Positions 8,644 through 16,238 of a stretch of 64,000 bases of DNA are shown in pieces. Origin of the DNA: Streptomyces althioticus (GTDB lineage: Bacteria; Actinomycetota; Actinomycetes; Streptomycetales; Streptomycetaceae); NCBI GenBank assembly GCA_014649355.1, contig BMSW01000025.1, positions 1-64,000 of the forward strand. The letters run 5' to 3'. A model generated the notes under the pieces. That model had not been told where the DNA came from, searched no databases, and saw nothing but the letters and a program-made list of their open reading frames with translations. The number at the start of each line of letters is the position of its first letter. The first letter of the stretch is position 1. The translations under genes were made by a program, and so were the position numbers.

Positions 8644-8818
8644 GCTGAGTCCAGCCGGGGAGTCTCCGAAGCCATTGCCGTCACATCTCCCGTTCTACAC
8701 TGCTGACCCAATTCACACTATTTCGGACACGCCGCCCAGGCGTCCACCCGACGGCGCCGAGGAATGGTGTCGGGCATTATGGCCCTGATTGCCGCCTTTC
8801 GGGGACCGGTACAGCTTA

Positions 8819-8830
8819 CGTTGTACAACG
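8819..8830. promoter_or_regulatory. 12-bp perfect palindrome CGTTGTACAACG
   Basis: A perfect AT-rich palindrome in otherwise GC-rich DNA, about 175 bp upstream of hpnC. Its size and symmetry suit a dimeric repressor such as a TetR- or GntR-type protein. No regulator gene lies next to it, so the link to hopanoid control is inference. Confidence 0.35.
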
Positions 8831-8930
8831 CGCCGTTCCTCGACGGGGGTCTTCCGTGCTCCACGACAACACATCGTCCGGCGTCAAGATTCCGCCGTGC
8901 GCCAGGAGTTGACGCATCTTTTGCAGACGC

Positions 8931-8962
8931 GGGGCCCCGCCGGACCGTTCCGGCGGGGCCCC
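8931..8962 (-). terminator. GC-rich terminator hairpin after the ABC exporter operon
   Basis: A 13-bp perfect inverted repeat (GGGGCCCCGCCGG, 8931-8943, and its complement, 8950-8962) with a 6-nt loop starts 12 nt past the stop of the ABC ATPase gene on the minus strand. There is no strong T run, as is usual in Streptomyces. Its position fits the 3' end of the envelope-polymer operon and insulation of the hopanoid promoter. Confidence 0.7.
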
Positions 8963-8974
8963 GGGCGAAGCGGG

Positions 8975-9757
8975 CTACTTCCCGGTGAACTTCTCGTACT
9001 CGCGGAGCACCTCGTCCGTCGGCCCGTCCATGCGCAGCTCGCCGCGCTCCAGCCACAGCACCCGGTCGCAGGTGTCGCGGATCGACTTGTTGTTGTGGCT
9101 GACCAGGAACACCGTGCCGGCGTGCTTGCGCAGCTCGCGGATGCGGGCCTCGGAGCGCTTCTGGAACTTCCGGTCACCCGTGGCCAGCGCCTCGTCGATC
9201 ATCAGGACGTCGTGGTCCTTGGCGGCCGCGATGGAGAAACGCAGGCGGGCGGCCATGCCGGAGGAGTAGGTCCGCATCGGCAGGGTGATGAAGTCGCCCT
9301 TCTCGTTGATCCCGGAGAAGTCGACGATGTCCTGGTAGCGCTCCTTGATCTCCTCGCGGGACATGCCCATCGCGAGCCCCCCGAGGATGATGTTCCGCTC
9401 GCCGGTGAGGTCGTTCATCAGGGCCGCGTTCACGCCGAGCAGGGACGGCTGGCCGTCGGTGTAGACCTTGCCGCGCTCGGCGGGCAGCAGTCCGGCGACG
9501 GCGCGCAGCAGGGTCGACTTGCCGGAGCCGTTGGAACCGATCAGGCCGATGGCCTCGCCGCGGTACGCCACGAAGGACACCCCGCGCACGGCGTGCACCT
9601 TGCGCACGCCCCGCTCCTCGCCGCCGCGCTTGAGGATCCGGCTGAGCGCCGCGGTGGCGCTGCCCTTGCCCGACCGGGCGCCGTTCACGCGGTAGACGAT
9701 GTGCAGGTCGTCCGCGATGACGGTGGGCACCCGGGCGCCCGTCTTGTCGTCAGCCAC
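8975..9757 (-). CDS. ABC transporter ATP-binding protein, polysaccharide/teichoic acid exporter type
   Basis: The ATPase half of an ABC-2 glycan exporter of the TagH/Wzt/RfbB group, which flips lipid-linked polymers across the membrane. The 260-aa protein has Walker A GSNGSGKS at residues 74-81, signature SSGMAAR at 165-171 and Walker B VLMIDE at 184-189. The N-terminal TAALSRIL block is typical of O-antigen/teichoic exporters. It has no C-terminal carbohydrate-binding extension, so export is probably not gated by chain-end recognition. It overlaps the permease gene by 8 nt. Substrate is unknown but must relate to the neighbouring CDP-alcohol and glycosyl transferases. Confidence 0.9.
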   Translation of the reverse strand: MADDKTGARVPTVIADDLHIVYRVNGARSGKGSATAALSRILKRGGEERGVRKVHAVRGVSFVAYRGEAIGLIGSNGSGKSTLLRAVAGLLPAERGKVYTDGQPSLLGVNAALMNDLTGERNIILGGLAMGMSREEIKERYQDIVDFSGINEKGDFITLPMRTYSSGMAARLRFSIAAAKDHDVLMIDEALATGDRKFQKRSEARIRELRKHAGTVFLVSHNNKSIRDTCDRVLWLERGELRMDGPTDEVLREYEKFTGK

Positions 9758-10685
9758 GGCCGTACCTCTCCTCTGCCTTCCAGAAGTAGACGAAGCCGAC
9801 CACGCCGGCGAGCACCGCCCAGCCCAGCGCGAACGCCCAGATGTGCGGTGGCAGGTAGGACGAGTCGTACTTGTCGATCAGCGCGAACCGCACCAGGTCC
9901 ATGTAGACCGCGGCCGGGTTCCACTGGAGCACGTCCGCCACCCAGGACGGCACGTTCTTGTCCTCCAGCATGGCCGGGATGGAGAACATCACGCCGGACG
10001 CGTACATCCAGGTCCGCAGCACGAACGGCATCAGCTGCGCCAGGTCGGGGGTCTTGCTGCCCATCCGCGCGAAGATCAGCGCGAGGCCGGTGTTGAAGAC
10101 GAACTGCAGCGCCAGCGCCGGCACCACCAGCAGCCACGACAGGTCCGGATAGCTCCGGAACGCCACCATGACGACGACCAGGACGATCATCGAGAACAGC
10201 AGCTGCTGGAGCTGCTGGAGCGCGAACGAGACCGGCAGCGACGCCCGGGGGAAGTGCAGCGCCCTCACCAGGCCGAGGTTGCCCGAGATCGCCCGGACAC
10301 CGGCCAGCACGGAGCTCTGCGTGAAGGTGAACACGAACACGCCGGTCACCAGGAACGGCACGTACACGTCGCTCGGGATGCCGCGCCGGGCGCCGAGCAG
10401 CAGGCCGAAGATGAAGAAGTACACGGCCGCGTTCAGCAGCGGCGTCGCCACCTGCCACAGCTGGCCCAGCTTCGCCTTGCTGTACTGGGCCGTCAGCTTG
10501 GCCTGGGAGAAGGCCAGGATGAAGTGCCGCCGCCCCCACAGCTGACGGACGTACTCGCCGAGGGACGGGCGGGCGCCGCTGACGGACAGCCCGTACTTGG
10601 CGGCCAGCTCGGCCGCCGTAAGGCCCTCGTCGGGCGACACGGGCGCGCCGACCGCGACCGTGCCGTCGTGCGTAGTCTCACTCAC
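9750..10685 (-). CDS. ABC-2 type polysaccharide/polyol phosphate exporter permease
   Basis: The membrane half of the exporter. The 311-aa product has about 60 cytoplasmic residues, including a YVRQLWGRRHFILAFSQAKL entry helix and the AQYSKAKLGQLWQVATPLLN motif conserved in TagG/Wzm permeases, then six hydrophobic segments. GTG at 10685 (VSETTHDG) is taken as the start; the frame continues upstream, but that sequence is a shadow of the glycosyltransferase gene. No good Shine-Dalgarno precedes the GTG, and 95 nt separate it from the glycosyltransferase stop. It forms the transporter with the overlapping ATPase gene. Confidence 0.88.
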   Translation of the reverse strand: MSETTHDGTVAVGAPVSPDEGLTAAELAAKYGLSVSGARPSLGEYVRQLWGRRHFILAFSQAKLTAQYSKAKLGQLWQVATPLLNAAVYFFIFGLLLGARRGIPSDVYVPFLVTGVFVFTFTQSSVLAGVRAISGNLGLVRALHFPRASLPVSFALQQLQQLLFSMIVLVVVMVAFRSYPDLSWLLVVPALALQFVFNTGLALIFARMGSKTPDLAQLMPFVLRTWMYASGVMFSIPAMLEDKNVPSWVADVLQWNPAAVYMDLVRFALIDKYDSSYLPPHIWAFALGWAVLAGVVGFVYFWKAEERYGRG

Positions 10686-10780
10686 GGGTGGATTGTCTTT
10701 CGTCCTCGATGTGCGTGGCCCGCGCGGGCCTGCCAGGAGCCGGGGACCGGGTGGGGCCGGATCCCCGGACTCGAAGCTTG

Positions 10781-11665
10781 TCAGATCACCGGGGGCCGGC
10801 CCAGTCGGGTCAGCCGCCACACCGTACGCCACTTCATGGGGCGGCGGGGTCCGCAGGGCGACGTCCAGCCCTCCTTGAAGCCGCCGAACCACGCCTTGAG
10901 GGCGGGGCCCGAGGGGCGGCGCAGGAGGGTGAGGAGCAGCCAGACGCCCAGGTACACCGGGACGAGGGGGACGGGCAGGTTGCGCCGGGCGAGCCAGACG
11001 CGGTTGCGCGCCACCATGCGGTGGTAGACCGCGTGCCGCGAGGGGGCGGTCGTCGGGTGGTACAGCACCATGTCGGACCGGTAGTCGATCATCCAGCCGG
11101 CGTCGAGGGCGCGCCAGGCCAGGTCGGTCTCCTCGTGGGCGTAGAAGAACTCGTCCGGCAGGCCGCCGACCTCGGCGATGACCTGGGTGCGCACCGCGTT
11201 GGCGCCGCCGAGGAAGGTGGTCACGCGGGAGGAGCGCATCGGGTCGGAGGCGCGCAGCCGGGGCACGTGCCGGCGCTGGGTGACGCCGGTGTCCGGGTCG
11301 GCGATGCGGAAGCTGATGATGCCGAGCGAGGGGTCCTCGGTGAACGCCTTCCGGCACAGCTCGGCGGTGTCGGTGTGCGCGAGCAGGCCGTCGTCGTCGA
11401 GGAAGAGCAGGATGTCGACGTCCCGGCCGCTGGGACCGAACGCCTCGATGCCGACGTTGCGTCCGCCGGGGATGCCGAGGTTCTCGGGCAGCTCGACGGT
11501 CCTGACGCCCTCGGGGACGTCGGGCACGGGCGAGCCGTTGCCGACGACCACGACCTGGACCGGGTCGCCGTCCTGCTTGGCGACCGAGTCGAGCAGGGCC
11601 CGCAGTTCGTCGGGGCGGTTGCCCATGGTGATGATGACCGCGCCGACCTTCATGCCCGCGCTCAC
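10781..11665 (-). CDS. Family 2 glycosyltransferase
   Basis: A 294-aa GT-A fold glycosyltransferase (GT2) with no obvious membrane segments apart from a hydrophobic stretch near the C-terminus (VPVYLGVWLLLTLL). The nucleotide-binding DDD metal motif is present in LLFLDDDG near residue 95, and the catalytic-base region is HEETDLAWRALDAG. The GTG start overlaps the upstream stop (GTGA), so it is coupled to the CDP-alcohol transferase; an in-frame ATG four codons later is possible. In this locus it probably adds a sugar to, or initiates, the exported polymer. Confidence 0.85.
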   Translation of the reverse strand: MSAGMKVGAVIITMGNRPDELRALLDSVAKQDGDPVQVVVVGNGSPVPDVPEGVRTVELPENLGIPGGRNVGIEAFGPSGRDVDILLFLDDDGLLAHTDTAELCRKAFTEDPSLGIISFRIADPDTGVTQRRHVPRLRASDPMRSSRVTTFLGGANAVRTQVIAEVGGLPDEFFYAHEETDLAWRALDAGWMIDYRSDMVLYHPTTAPSRHAVYHRMVARNRVWLARRNLPVPLVPVYLGVWLLLTLLRRPSGPALKAWFGGFKEGWTSPCGPRRPMKWRTVWRLTRLGRPPVI

Positions 11666-12441
11666 TTCAGCCTGCTCGAGACGAGGACGGACACGAGGTG
11701 CAGCAGGGTCTGCAGCAGGGCGATCCCGGCCAGGACGGCGGTGCCGAGGCGGGTGAAGAACAGGTCGCCCCGGGCGGAGTCGAGGATCGCGAGGAGCAGG
11801 ATCAGCAGCGACGCCTCTATGCCCAGGATCAGCCGGTGGAACTTCAGGGCGGCGGCGGCCTTGCGGGCGAGCGCCATGCCGGAGGAGCGCGGCTCGGAGG
11901 CGGACTCCTTCACCGGGGGCATGCCGTTCTGGTGGCGGGCGACTCCGACCAGGTCGGTCTCCGCCTTGATGAGTATCGCGCCCAGCGCGGCGAGGGAGCC
12001 GAGGAAGGCCCACAGCCAGTCGATGCGGCCGGTGCCCCACAGGTCGGCGGCGCGCAGGCCGAGGCCGACCAGCACGGCGGCGTCGGTCAGGTAGGCGCCG
12101 ACGCGGTCCATGTAGACGCCGGCGAGGGAGTACTGCTTGCGCCAGCGGGCGATCTCGCCGTCGACGCAGTCGAGCAGCAGGTAGAGCTGGACCGCGACCA
12201 CCCCGAGGACCGCGCCCGTGATGCCGGGCACCAGGAGGGCGGGGGCCGCGAGGACACCGCAGAGGGTCATCAGATACGTGAGCTGGTTGGGGGTGACCCG
12301 GGTGTTCACCAGGTAGCGGTCGACCCGCAGGGACACCTCGCGCATGTAGAGGCGTCCCATCCAGTGCTCACCGCTGCGCCGGTCCTTGACCCCCGCGGGG
12401 TGCACGACCGGACGGAGTTCAGCTACCGATGGCCTTGACAT
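11662..12441 (-). CDS. CDP-alcohol phosphatidyltransferase family protein, atypical motif
   Basis: An integral membrane protein (259 aa, about six hydrophobic segments) of the CDP-alcohol phosphotransferase family, which moves a phospho-alcohol from a CDP-alcohol to a hydroxyl acceptor. The motif D(x)2DG(x)2AR(x)8G(x)3D(x)3D is matched at D91, D94, G95, A98, R99, G108 and D112. The last Asp, usually taken as the general base, is Ala116, and the next Asp is four residues further on (D120). The start region MSRPSVAELRPVVHPAGVKD overlaps the upstream dehydrogenase stop by 23 nt. Either it works with another base or it is a non-catalytic partner of the larger paralogue at 14.2 kb. Confidence 0.83.
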   Translation of the reverse strand: MSRPSVAELRPVVHPAGVKDRRSGEHWMGRLYMREVSLRVDRYLVNTRVTPNQLTYLMTLCGVLAAPALLVPGITGAVLGVVAVQLYLLLDCVDGEIARWRKQYSLAGVYMDRVGAYLTDAAVLVGLGLRAADLWGTGRIDWLWAFLGSLAALGAILIKAETDLVGVARHQNGMPPVKESASEPRSSGMALARKAAAALKFHRLILGIEASLLILLLAILDSARGDLFFTRLGTAVLAGIALLQTLLHLVSVLVSSRLK

Positions 12442-13480
12442 AGTCGGCGTAGACGTCCTTGATCTGTTCGGTGGTCAGGGCGAGGTGTTCGAGGATGGTG
12501 AAGCGGCCGGGGCGGGTCTCGGGGGCGTACTCGACGACGCGGACGAACTCGTCGACGGAGAACCCGATCTCCTCGGGGAGCACCGGCAGCCCGTGCCGGC
12601 GCAGCACCTCGGCCATGGCCGCCGACTCCTCGTGCGCGCCGCGCAGGTACATCGCGAAGGCGGCGCCCAGTCCGCACTGCTCGCCGTGGGCGGCGGCGCG
12701 CTGCGGGTAGAGCAGGTCGAAGGCGTGGTTGATCTCGTGGCAGGCGCCGGAGGAGGGCCGGGAGTCGCCGGACACGGACATCGAGATGCCGGTGAGGACG
12801 AGGGACTCGGCGAGCACCTGGAGGAAGCTGTCGTCGTCGACGCCGCCCGGGTGCCGCAGCACGGCCTCGCCGGCCTGGCGGGCCATGGCGGCGGCGAGTC
12901 CGTCGACCTTCTCGCCGTTGACGCGGTGGGACAGTTCCCAGTCGGCGACGGCGGAGATGTTGGAGACGACGTCGCCGATGCCCGAGCGGACGAACCGGAC
13001 CGGGGCCTCACGGATGACGTTGAGGTCGATCACGACCGCGATCGGGTTCGGCACGCCGTAGGAGCCGCGGCCGGCGTCGTTGTCGAGGGTGGCGACCGGC
13101 GAGCACAGGCCGTCGTGCGCCAGGTTGGTGGCGACCGCGACCAGGGGCAGGCCGACGCGCGCCGAGGCGAACTTGGCGCAGTCGATGATCTTCCCGCCGC
13201 CGAGGCCGACGACCGCGTCGTAGCGGCCGCCCTGGATGGCGCCGGCCAGCCGGACCGCGTCGTCGATGGTGCCGCCGCCGACCTCGAACCAGTCGGCGCC
13301 GGGCAGCGACGGCGCGACGCGGTCGCGCAGCCGGGCGCCGGAGCCGCCGCTGACGGCGATGGCGAGCCGGCCGGACTGCGAGATGCGCTCGTCGGCGAGG
13401 ACGCAGGCCAGGTCGTCGAGGGCGCCGGGACGGATGTCGACGACGACCGGCGAGGGGATGAGCCGGGTCAGTACTGGCAC
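12419..13480 (-). CDS. Glycerol-1-phosphate dehydrogenase-like (iron-containing alcohol dehydrogenase family) protein
   Basis: A 353-aa NAD(P)-dependent dehydrogenase of the dehydroquinate-synthase-like fold, closest in pattern to the AraM/archaeal EgsA group that makes sn-glycerol-1-phosphate from dihydroxyacetone phosphate. Visible features are the GLGGGKIIDCAK cofactor loop, TNLAHDGLCSP, and the metal-ligand motifs GACHEINHAF and AAHGEQ. The GTG at 13480 (VPVLTRLIPSP) gives the family N-terminus and overlaps the cytidylyltransferase by 13 nt. Placed with a cytidylyltransferase and two CDP-alcohol transferases, it probably makes the phospho-alcohol that is activated and transferred. The substrate is inferred. 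Confidence 0.82.
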   Translation of the reverse strand: MPVLTRLIPSPVVVDIRPGALDDLACVLADERISQSGRLAIAVSGGSGARLRDRVAPSLPGADWFEVGGGTIDDAVRLAGAIQGGRYDAVVGLGGGKIIDCAKFASARVGLPLVAVATNLAHDGLCSPVATLDNDAGRGSYGVPNPIAVVIDLNVIREAPVRFVRSGIGDVVSNISAVADWELSHRVNGEKVDGLAAAMARQAGEAVLRHPGGVDDDSFLQVLAESLVLTGISMSVSGDSRPSSGACHEINHAFDLLYPQRAAAHGEQCGLGAAFAMYLRGAHEESAAMAEVLRRHGLPVLPEEIGFSVDEFVRVVEYAPETRPGRFTILEHLALTTEQIKDVYADYVKAIGS

Positions 13481-14220
13481 GCGATCTCCCGTCCGCGGGC
13501 GAGGTCGTCGTGGTTGTCGATCTCGACCCACCGGACGTCGCCGATCGGCGCCACGTCGATCCGGAAGCCCCGGTTGACCAGCTCCTGGTAGCCGTCCTCG
13601 TAGTACAGCTGCGGGTCCCGCTCGAACGTCGCCTTCAGAGCGTCCGCCAGCGCCTCGGCGGCACCGCCCTCGATCAGCGTCACGCCGATGTACTCGCCCG
13701 TCGCCTCGGCCGGGTCCATCAGCTTCGTGATCCGCCGCATCCCCTTCTCCGGGTCGACGACGACCTTCATCTCCTCGTCGGCGAGCTGCTTCACCGTGTC
13801 CAGCGCCAGGATGATCTGCTTGCCGTCACCCCGCGCGTCCAGCAGCGTCCGCTCCACCGACACCGGGTGCACCGTGTCGCCGTTCGCGAGGATCACACCG
13901 TCCTTCAGGGCGTCCCGCGCGCACCACAGCGAGTAGGCGTTGTTCCACTCCTCCGCCTTGTCGTTGTCGATGAGCGTCAGCTTCAGCCCGTACTTCGCCT
14001 CCAGCGCCGCCTGCCGCTCGTACACGGCCTCCTTGCGGTACCCGACCACGACACCGACCTCGGACAGCCCGATCTCCGCGAAATTGGCGAGCGTCAGGTC
14101 CAGGACCGTGGGCTCCCCTTCTATGCCCGCGGGCCCCACCGGCACCAGCGCCTTGGGCAGCGTGTCGGTGTAGGGGCGCAGACGCCGGCCGGCGCCGGCC
14201 GCCAGCACGAGGCCGATCAT
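13468..14220 (-). CDS. Nucleotidyltransferase (phosphocholine cytidylyltransferase-like)
   Basis: A 250-aa sugar-phosphate/choline-phosphate nucleotidyltransferase with the N-terminal LVLAAGAGRRLRPYTDTLPK signature (nucleotide and Mg binding) and the NNAYSLW motif seen in LicC-type cytidylyltransferases; ANGDTVHP supplies the metal-binding Asp. It should make a CDP-alcohol from CTP and a phospho-alcohol, which the two CDP-alcohol transferases in this operon could use. The ATG overlaps the upstream stop (ATGA). An in-frame extension upstream lies within the neighbouring gene and is not used. Confidence 0.87.
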   Translation of the reverse strand: MIGLVLAAGAGRRLRPYTDTLPKALVPVGPAGIEGEPTVLDLTLANFAEIGLSEVGVVVGYRKEAVYERQAALEAKYGLKLTLIDNDKAEEWNNAYSLWCARDALKDGVILANGDTVHPVSVERTLLDARGDGKQIILALDTVKQLADEEMKVVVDPEKGMRRITKLMDPAEATGEYIGVTLIEGGAAEALADALKATFERDPQLYYEDGYQELVNRGFRIDVAPIGDVRWVEIDNHDDLARGREIACQY

Positions 14221-16010
14221 GCGGGTTCTCCTTCGTCGTGTACGGCGGGCGCGCCACCCCGGTGGGCGGCGACCCAGAAGCGGATGCTCTCGGCGAGCAC
14301 CACGAGAGCCACGGCCACGGCGAGGGCCGTGAGCGCGACGGTGAATCCGGACGCGGTGAGCACGGCCGCCAGGACGGCGACCGCCAGCGTGCGACCTTCG
14401 TGCCCCCCGATCGCCCGCACCAGCAGGCGCGGGGGCGCGCCCGCGTCGCCGCGGATGCGGTAGACCGTGTCGTAGTGATGGTAGGCGACCGCGGACACCA
14501 GTCCGTAGGCCGCGGGAAGGGCTCCGTTCACCTCCGCGTCGGCCGCCAGGACCAGGACGGTTCCGTACTCGGCGGCGCGGAACAGCGGGGGGACGAGCCA
14601 GTCGAGACGGCCGGTGAGGGGGCGGGCGACGGCGGCGGCGGAGCAGATCACGTAGGCGACGGCGGCCAGGACGGTCTGCCACCCGGCGCCCCACACGAGG
14701 GCGGAGCCCGTCACCAGCACCGCGCCGAGCGCGGCGACGGCCGCACCGCCGCGGGCCCAGGGGCGGCGGAGCAGTTCGGAGAGCGGTCCGCCGTCGGCGA
14801 GGTGGGCCAGGGCCCGGGCGGCCTGGTCCTCCGCCCGGCCGCCGCGCAGGGAACGCAGGACGCGTCCGGCGGTGGTGTACGCGGCGGCGAAGGCGCAGCC
14901 GGCGAGCAGCACCCAGAAGGTGACGCGGGGGGTGGTGGCCGCGGTGAGGACGGCGATCAGCGCCCAGCGCTCGCCGATCGGCAGGACGATCATGCGGCGC
15001 ACCCAGACCGTCCACCCGACGCGGTCCAGGCGGCCCGACAGGGTGGCGGCAGGGCCCTCCGCGACGCCGGTCCTGGCCTCGGCGAAGGAGAAGTCGACGA
15101 CGTGCCGGCAGGACTGGAGGATCATGGCGCCGAGCGCGAGGGCCCAGACGTCGTCACCGGTGCGGGCCGCGCCGAGGGCGAGGCCCGCGTAGAAGACGTA
15201 CTCCTTGGCCCGGTCGAACGTGGCGTCGAGCCAGGCGCCGAGCGTGGAGTACTGCAGCGAGTAGCGGGCGAGCTGGCCGTCGGCGCAGTCGAGTACGAAC
15301 GAGCCGAGGAGCAGCACGGCTGCGGCGACGAACCCCGCCCTGGTGCCGGTGGCGGCACAGCCGGCCGCGATCAGCGCGGTGAGCAGGGAAGCGGTCGTGA
15401 CCTGGTTGGGGGTAAGCCCGCGGCGTGCGCACCAGCGCGCGAGGTGGCGCGAGTAGGGGCTGACGCAGAACGTGGTGAAGAAGCCGTCGCGGGCCTTGAC
15501 GGCGGACCTGAGGCGTACGGCCTCCTCGTCCACGGCGGCGACGGCCTGCCGGGCCTCGTTGCGGGCCTGCGGGTCGGCGGGCACGGCGGCGACGAGGCTG
15601 CCGAGCTCGGGGCGGTGCACGTCGGTGTCGAGGGCGGCGGTGACCCGGTCCGGGAGGCCCTCGACGAGGGTGCCGTTGCCCGTGCCCTGCCCGGTCGCGG
15701 AGTTCTCGCGGGCCATCGCGCGGGTCAGGGCCTGACGGCCGGTCCGCTGGGCGGTGACGGCTCCGGGGACGGCGGAGAGCGGGAAGCGGGGGTCGGTCAG
15801 ACCGAGCCGCAGGGCGTGCACGTGTCCGACGAACCGGGTGTCGACCAGGGCGACGCGTTCCTCCCCGGGGACCTCGGCGAGCAGCGTCTCGGCCTCCGCG
15901 GCGCCGGCGGCGGTCCGCACGTCGAAGCCGAGGGAGCGCAGGTCGCCCTCGAGTGACGAGCCGGGGACCGGGGGGCCGGTGACGATGGCGGTCGGCAACC
16001 GAAAACTCAC
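14217..16010 (-). CDS. Large CDP-alcohol phosphatidyltransferase family membrane protein
   Basis: A 597-aa two-part protein. About 170 residues of soluble N-terminal sequence (with TAIVTGPPVPGSSLEGDLRS, resembling the opening of bacterial nucleotidyltransferase-like domains but lacking a clear NTP motif) precede a membrane CDP-alcohol phosphotransferase domain with the full motif at D241, D244, G245, A248, R249, G258, D262 and D266. Several further hydrophobic helices extend to the C-terminus. The GTG at 16010 is preceded by CAGGGA. It is the first gene of the minus-strand polymer operon, divergent from galE. It may join phospho-alcohol units or prime the polymer on a lipid. Confidence 0.82.
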   Translation of the reverse strand: MSFRLPTAIVTGPPVPGSSLEGDLRSLGFDVRTAAGAAEAETLLAEVPGEERVALVDTRFVGHVHALRLGLTDPRFPLSAVPGAVTAQRTGRQALTRAMARENSATGQGTGNGTLVEGLPDRVTAALDTDVHRPELGSLVAAVPADPQARNEARQAVAAVDEEAVRLRSAVKARDGFFTTFCVSPYSRHLARWCARRGLTPNQVTTASLLTALIAAGCAATGTRAGFVAAAVLLLGSFVLDCADGQLARYSLQYSTLGAWLDATFDRAKEYVFYAGLALGAARTGDDVWALALGAMILQSCRHVVDFSFAEARTGVAEGPAATLSGRLDRVGWTVWVRRMIVLPIGERWALIAVLTAATTPRVTFWVLLAGCAFAAAYTTAGRVLRSLRGGRAEDQAARALAHLADGGPLSELLRRPWARGGAAVAALGAVLVTGSALVWGAGWQTVLAAVAYVICSAAAVARPLTGRLDWLVPPLFRAAEYGTVLVLAADAEVNGALPAAYGLVSAVAYHHYDTVYRIRGDAGAPPRLLVRAIGGHEGRTLAVAVLAAVLTASGFTVALTALAVAVALVVLAESIRFWVAAHRGGAPAVHDEGEPA

Positions 16011-16224
16011 TCCCTGGGGGGCGACGCGTCCACGCCGGTGATGTACACGGTGATGCGCCCGTACGGAGGCCCTGCGGGCGGCATGTCGGCAGAGGCTATC
16101 GGATACACGGAAGCCCGCGTTCACCGCCTGTTCGGCGGCCGGACCGACGCGGTTGGCCCGCTCCTGCCGCGCTCATCATCGGGGATACCGGCCCCGGCTC
16201 ACAAACCGCGCCGGTGGCTCGCCT

Positions 16225-16230
16225 TAGGGT
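16225..16230 (+). promoter_or_regulatory. -10 hexamer TAGGGT of galE (leaderless type)
   Basis: TAGGGT fits the Streptomyces -10 form TANNNT and lies 8 nt before the galE ATG, which has no Shine-Dalgarno. Transcription would start at or next to the ATG. No clear -35 element was seen. Confidence 0.5.
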
Positions 16231-16238
16231 GGACCACC

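Larger units (their letters stand above)
8644..8974. other. Intergenic region upstream of the hopanoid operon
   Basis: This 331-nt stretch separates hpnC from the ABC exporter gene, both read leftward. It should hold the hopanoid operon promoter. I could not pick a convincing -35/-10 pair; TTGGGT with TAGAAC (minus strand, near 8690-8711) are too close together. It also contains the 12-bp palindrome at 8819-8830 and the GC hairpin at 8931-8962, listed separately. A 74-codon plus-strand frame here has no recognisable features and was not called. Confidence 0.6.

Noticed and set aside
8764..8988. 74-codon plus-strand frame between hpnC and the ABC ATPase
   Set aside because: No ribosome site, no recognisable domain, and it runs through the terminator hairpin and into the antisense of the ABC ATPase gene.
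14217..16010. Large CDP-alcohol transferase as a fused CDP-inositol synthase/di-inositol-phosphate synthase
   Set aside because: The N-terminal region lacks the LxxGxGxRxxP-type nucleotidyltransferase signature, and the operon has a separate cytidylyltransferase. Left as unassigned.
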